Source: a virus
IMG/VR virus record: IMGVR_UViG_3300025759_000448
Span: 1-30,055 of that record
Length of the DNA stretch: 30,055 nt
Strand: one strand, 5' to 3'
Of this stretch, positions 27,471-30,055 are shown piece by piece; positions within the stretch are counted from its first letter, which is position 1, and each line of letters begins with the position of its first letter. A program made the translations under genes and the position numbers. Under the pieces are notes generated by a model. The model worked only from the letters and a program-made list of their open reading frames with translations. It had not been told where the DNA came from and did no database searches.

Positions 27471-29104
27471 GGGCTTTCTTTCTCTAGGGCCTCCAAGCGA
27501 GCAAGAATTGCTTTGTTTTCTGCATCAAGTTCTTTAATAGCATTTACCAAGATAGGAATCAAATACTCATGGGTGACACCATAATTATCTGCATTATCTA
27601 CATTAGTAATAACTGGATTTTCTGGAAGTTCAAGAGATAAAATTTCTTGAGCACAGAAACCATATCTCATTTTTTCATCAATAAGTTCATCTGTATCTCT
27701 ACTCTTAAATGAATACTTAATTGGATTTACGTTTCTCAAGAAATCTCTTCCATGTGAAACATTACCCCAAATACACTTGTTACGAACATCAGAGTTTGTT
27801 GTCCATGCAATTTGAATACAAGCCTTTGTATGACTAGTATTACCCATATAGATTGTATCACTACCAGTATGGTCTCCCATTCCATTCACACCAATACCAG
27901 TTCCACAACCAATCATAATATTATTGGAACCGGTTACTAAACATCCTGCACTTTGGCCTATTGAAACATTATTGTTTCCAGTGCTGTTGTTGTATCCTGA
28001 ATTACAACCAATGGCAGTATTATGGTTTCCACTGGTATTACATCTTCCTGCACATGTACCAAGGAAGTTATTATAATCCCCAAAGGTATTATTACATCCC
28101 GCATGAGCACCAATAAAGTTGTTTTCAAATCCAGTGGTGTTGTTGTATCCTGCCTGATATCCAAAGAAGTTATTACAACATCCAGTGCTGTTCCTGCATC
28201 CTGCAAGATATCCAAAGAAGTTATTAAATTTTCCACAACTGTTTAATCTTCCTGCCCAATAACCAAGGTAGTTATTACCACATCCAGTGGTGCTGTTGTA
28301 TCCTGCACAATATCCAAAGAAGTTATTAAATACTCCACTACAGTTTCTATATCCTGCCTGATAACCAAAGAAGTTATTTGAACTTCCAACGGTAGTGCAT
28401 CTTCCTGCACAACAACCAAAGAAGTTATTATGACTTCCAGAGGTGTTGAGACATCCTGCATAACGACCAAAGAAGTTATTGTTGCATCCAGTGGTGTTGC
28501 AGTGTCCTGCACAACAACCAAAGAAGTTATTATGACATCCACAGGTGTTATTGTATCCTGCCTGATTACCAAAGAAGTTATTGTTGCATCCAGTGGTGTT
28601 GCATCTTCCTGCACAATTACCAAAGAAGTTATTACAACTTCCAGTAGTAAGTTGATTTCCGGCAGAGGTTCCTATTCCTATATTATGAGAACCCGTTGTA
28701 ATACGATTTCCCGCATTTGCCCCTACAAAGAAATTATTAGAACCAGTATCTCTATCTGGTAATGATGTTAGATTTGTTGTAAAGACATTTGTGGTGTTAT
28801 CATACGAAAATGCTCCTCCTCCACCACCACTATAACCTGTGATGTTAAGTGTTGAAATACCTGTTACATTAGAACCATCACCAACAAAAGATGTTGCAGT
28901 GATGACTCCTGTTACATGTATTCCAGAGTCATTAATAGTAACACCAGTTCCAATTGTAATATCATCACCAACAAAAGTTGTTGCAGTGATAATTCCAACA
29001 ACAGCTATTCCAGATGAGTCAATATCAACACCAGGAGCACCATCTTCTATCACTGGTAATGGTGATACATCTAGTTTAATAAACTCTAAATTAGGATCTG
29101 CCAT
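27467..29104 (-). CDS. Repetitive fibre-like protein with peptidase S74 C-terminus (545 aa)
   Basis: The N-terminal 100 residues have VSPLPVIEDGAPGVDIDSSG and (I/V)TATSFVGDGSNVTGIST-type linkers. Residues about 115-380 are the 17-residue NNFFGxxAGxxNTTGxx repeat, Cys-rich as in the 1040- and 2034-aa proteins. Its entry segment (YDNTTNVFTTNLTSLPDRD) matches the 2034-aa protein (YDNTTNIFAQNITSLPNRT). The last 108 residues form an S74-like domain with Ser438 and Lys443 (SDVRNK) and a coiled-coil end (ELDAENKAILARLEALE). Self-cleavage before Ser438 is predicted. ATG 29104 directly follows the TAA of the upstream gene and has GGAGAACA ahead of it. Confidence 0.85.
   Translation of the reverse strand: MADPNLEFIKLDVSPLPVIEDGAPGVDIDSSGIAVVGIITATTFVGDDITIGTGVTINDSGIHVTGVITATSFVGDGSNVTGISTLNITGYSGGGGGAFSYDNTTNVFTTNLTSLPDRDTGSNNFFVGANAGNRITTGSHNIGIGTSAGNQLTTGSCNNFFGNCAGRCNTTGCNNNFFGNQAGYNNTCGCHNNFFGCCAGHCNTTGCNNNFFGRYAGCLNTSGSHNNFFGCCAGRCTTVGSSNNFFGYQAGYRNCSGVFNNFFGYCAGYNSTTGCGNNYLGYWAGRLNSCGKFNNFFGYLAGCRNSTGCCNNFFGYQAGYNNTTGFENNFIGAHAGCNNTFGDYNNFLGTCAGRCNTSGNHNTAIGCNSGYNNSTGNNNVSIGQSAGCLVTGSNNIMIGCGTGIGVNGMGDHTGSDTIYMGNTSHTKACIQIAWTTNSDVRNKCIWGNVSHGRDFLRNVNPIKYSFKSRDTDELIDEKMRYGFCAQEILSLELPENPVITNVDNADNYGVTHEYLIPILVNAIKELDAENKAILARLEALEKESP
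27960..28760 (-). repeat. Array of 51-bp units in the 545-aa fibre gene
   Basis: About fifteen units encode the same 17-residue motif as the arrays in the two giant fibre genes. Short stretches of DNA (for example AAAGAAGTTATTA) are identical between the three genes. Confidence 0.9.
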
Positions 29105-29923
29105 TTATTGTTCTCCAGATGGAATGTCGTAAGTGTAACTAGCAATAGAATATCCACTATTATCACCTGGATAATCTGCAGGTGAAGTTCCTTCATATTC
29201 GGGAATTAATCTCTCGCCATCAATACGAGTTGCATAAACATGAAAGAAGCAATTGATTGGCATCCCACCATTTGCTTGTAGATAAATTTTATTATCAGCA
29301 ATTCTTTTTACAATTACATTCTGATGAGCTCCAATTGGTGTTAAATTGACCGTTATTGTTGTTGGATCAACAAGTTCTTCCCAATATAATGGAAGTTGAA
29401 TTTCTTTTTTATTTGTAACTCTTCCTCTAAAATATACATCACTAGATGGACCTTCCGGACAAACATGCCTCAATCTCCATCCTTCTTTTGATGGATGAGG
29501 AATATCAAAACTTTTTTTGGACTTTGCAATTGCATATGTCTCTGTTAAAGATACTGTTCCACACTTAGCCAATACATCAGACTGTGCCTGAACATTACCT
29601 TGAGCACTTATATTACCATTCGCATCTACCGGACCCATAAGTGCAGAGGGTCCTGAAACTGCTAGTGAATATGGATTATTAACTCCATAACATAATGCAC
29701 CTGGAATAACAGGTTGAGGACCAGAATGTGCTGGTGGTCCAATCATCATCGTTGCATACACATTAGGAAATCTATCTGGACTTCCTACCATTGCTGGACC
29801 CTGAATGTAAGAAGAACCAATAATTTTACTTGGTCCTACACCAAGAGCAATTGGTATTTTATTTGGTTCTGAACAAAGAAGTTGTCCACCATAAGCCCAA
29901 AATTCATCTGCTTGAAATGCCAT
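29105..29923 (-). CDS. Putative virion structural protein (272 aa)
   Basis: The product begins MAFQADEFWAYGGQLLCSEP, is rich in Gly, Pro and Ile-Gly steps (IGSSYIQGPAMVGSPDRFPN), and ends in a beta-rich domain (YATRIDGERLIPEYEGTSPA). No enzyme motif is visible. Its position between an upstream gene and the S74 fibre, with a strong GAGGAG ribosome site and stop-start abutment (TAAATG), suggests a structural or fibre-attachment protein made with the fibre. It resembles structural-module proteins I recall from cyanomyoviruses, without a specific name. Confidence 0.7.
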   Translation of the reverse strand: MAFQADEFWAYGGQLLCSEPNKIPIALGVGPSKIIGSSYIQGPAMVGSPDRFPNVYATMMIGPPAHSGPQPVIPGALCYGVNNPYSLAVSGPSALMGPVDANGNISAQGNVQAQSDVLAKCGTVSLTETYAIAKSKKSFDIPHPSKEGWRLRHVCPEGPSSDVYFRGRVTNKKEIQLPLYWEELVDPTTITVNLTPIGAHQNVIVKRIADNKIYLQANGGMPINCFFHVYATRIDGERLIPEYEGTSPADYPGDNSGYSIASYTYDIPSGEQ

Positions 29924-29935
29924 TTTATTTTCTCC

Positions 29936-30055
29936 TCAAATTTCTCCTGGTTTTTTCTCTGGGTCTGTAGCACATGTTATTGCATGAACTATTGGTGATA
30001 AAATTTGTGTAGCTAATTTACCATCAATTGTTAATGCACCTGTTGTCAAAAGTTT
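29936..30055 (-). CDS. 3' end of a gene entering from the right edge (partial)
   Basis: The last 39 or so codons read in frame to TGA at 29938..29936. They include TTGALTIDGKLATQ and a final ATDPEKKPGEI. The segment is too short to identify, though a baseplate or spike-like small beta protein would suit the position. The stop lies 12 nt before the next ATG, so the two genes are co-transcribed. Confidence 0.6.
   Translation of the reverse strand, partial: KLLTTGALTIDGKLATQILSPIVHAITCATDPEKKPGEI

Overview
The window reads as part of a T4-like cyanophage genome (a myovirus of marine or freshwater Synechococcus/Prochlorococcus, Kyanoviridae-type). The grounds are TATAAATA-type late promoters next to TTGACA/TATACT early promoters, very tight packing of small genes, very large repetitive virion-protein genes with peptidase-S74 C-termini, an MKTF-type Lys/Arg-rich small protein, and a tRNA-Leu(UAA) interrupted by a cyanobacterial-type group I intron. 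Every gene I accept lies on the minus strand, so transcription runs from high to low coordinates. No stretch over about 300 bases lacks a gene.

Region 1 (1-8700) is an accessory region of short genes: a ligase-like nucleotidyltransferase, an SF2 helicase, a DUF262 protein, a basic MKTF protein, a lone NUMOD-like protein, a secreted glycine-zipper protein, a putative YunG-like protein and many small proteins of unknown function. It is punctuated by seven copies of a 20-bp element (coding-strand consensus TGGGCCCTTCAAAGTGTCCT). All copies point the same way and all lie at gene junctions. Six of the seven are within 6 nt of, or overlap, the stop codon of the upstream gene. Spacing is about 0.9 kb once and then 1.36-1.54 kb. 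I know of no name for this element, and it is the best candidate here for something undescribed. Consensus sigma70 promoters also sit in this region, several fused to stem-loops or terminators.

Region 2 (8700-10920) holds a small conserved-looking gene, a GT9-like glycosyltransferase and a PAPS-type sulfotransferase, just downstream of the fibre genes.

Region 3 (10984-26469) is the late structural block: two giant repetitive fibre-like proteins (1040 and 2034 aa), a 1941-aa virion protein and a 103-aa protein. Each of these genes is preceded by an A/T-rich TAAATA late-promoter motif.

Region 4 (26500-27009) is a four-tRNA cluster: Ile(UAU), a CAU-anticodon tRNA, Val(UAC) and Leu(UAA). The Leu gene carries a 198-nt group I intron between U34 and A35 of the anticodon.

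Region 5 (27020-30055) has two small genes, a 545-aa S74 fibre protein with the same 17-residue repeat, a 272-aa putative structural protein and the 3' end of another gene.

Three proteins share a NNF(F/L/I)GxxAGxxNTTGxx repeat (17 residues, 51 bp), so the window holds extensive paralogous DNA that could recombine. Identifications rest on visible motifs and remembered families; no database search was run.
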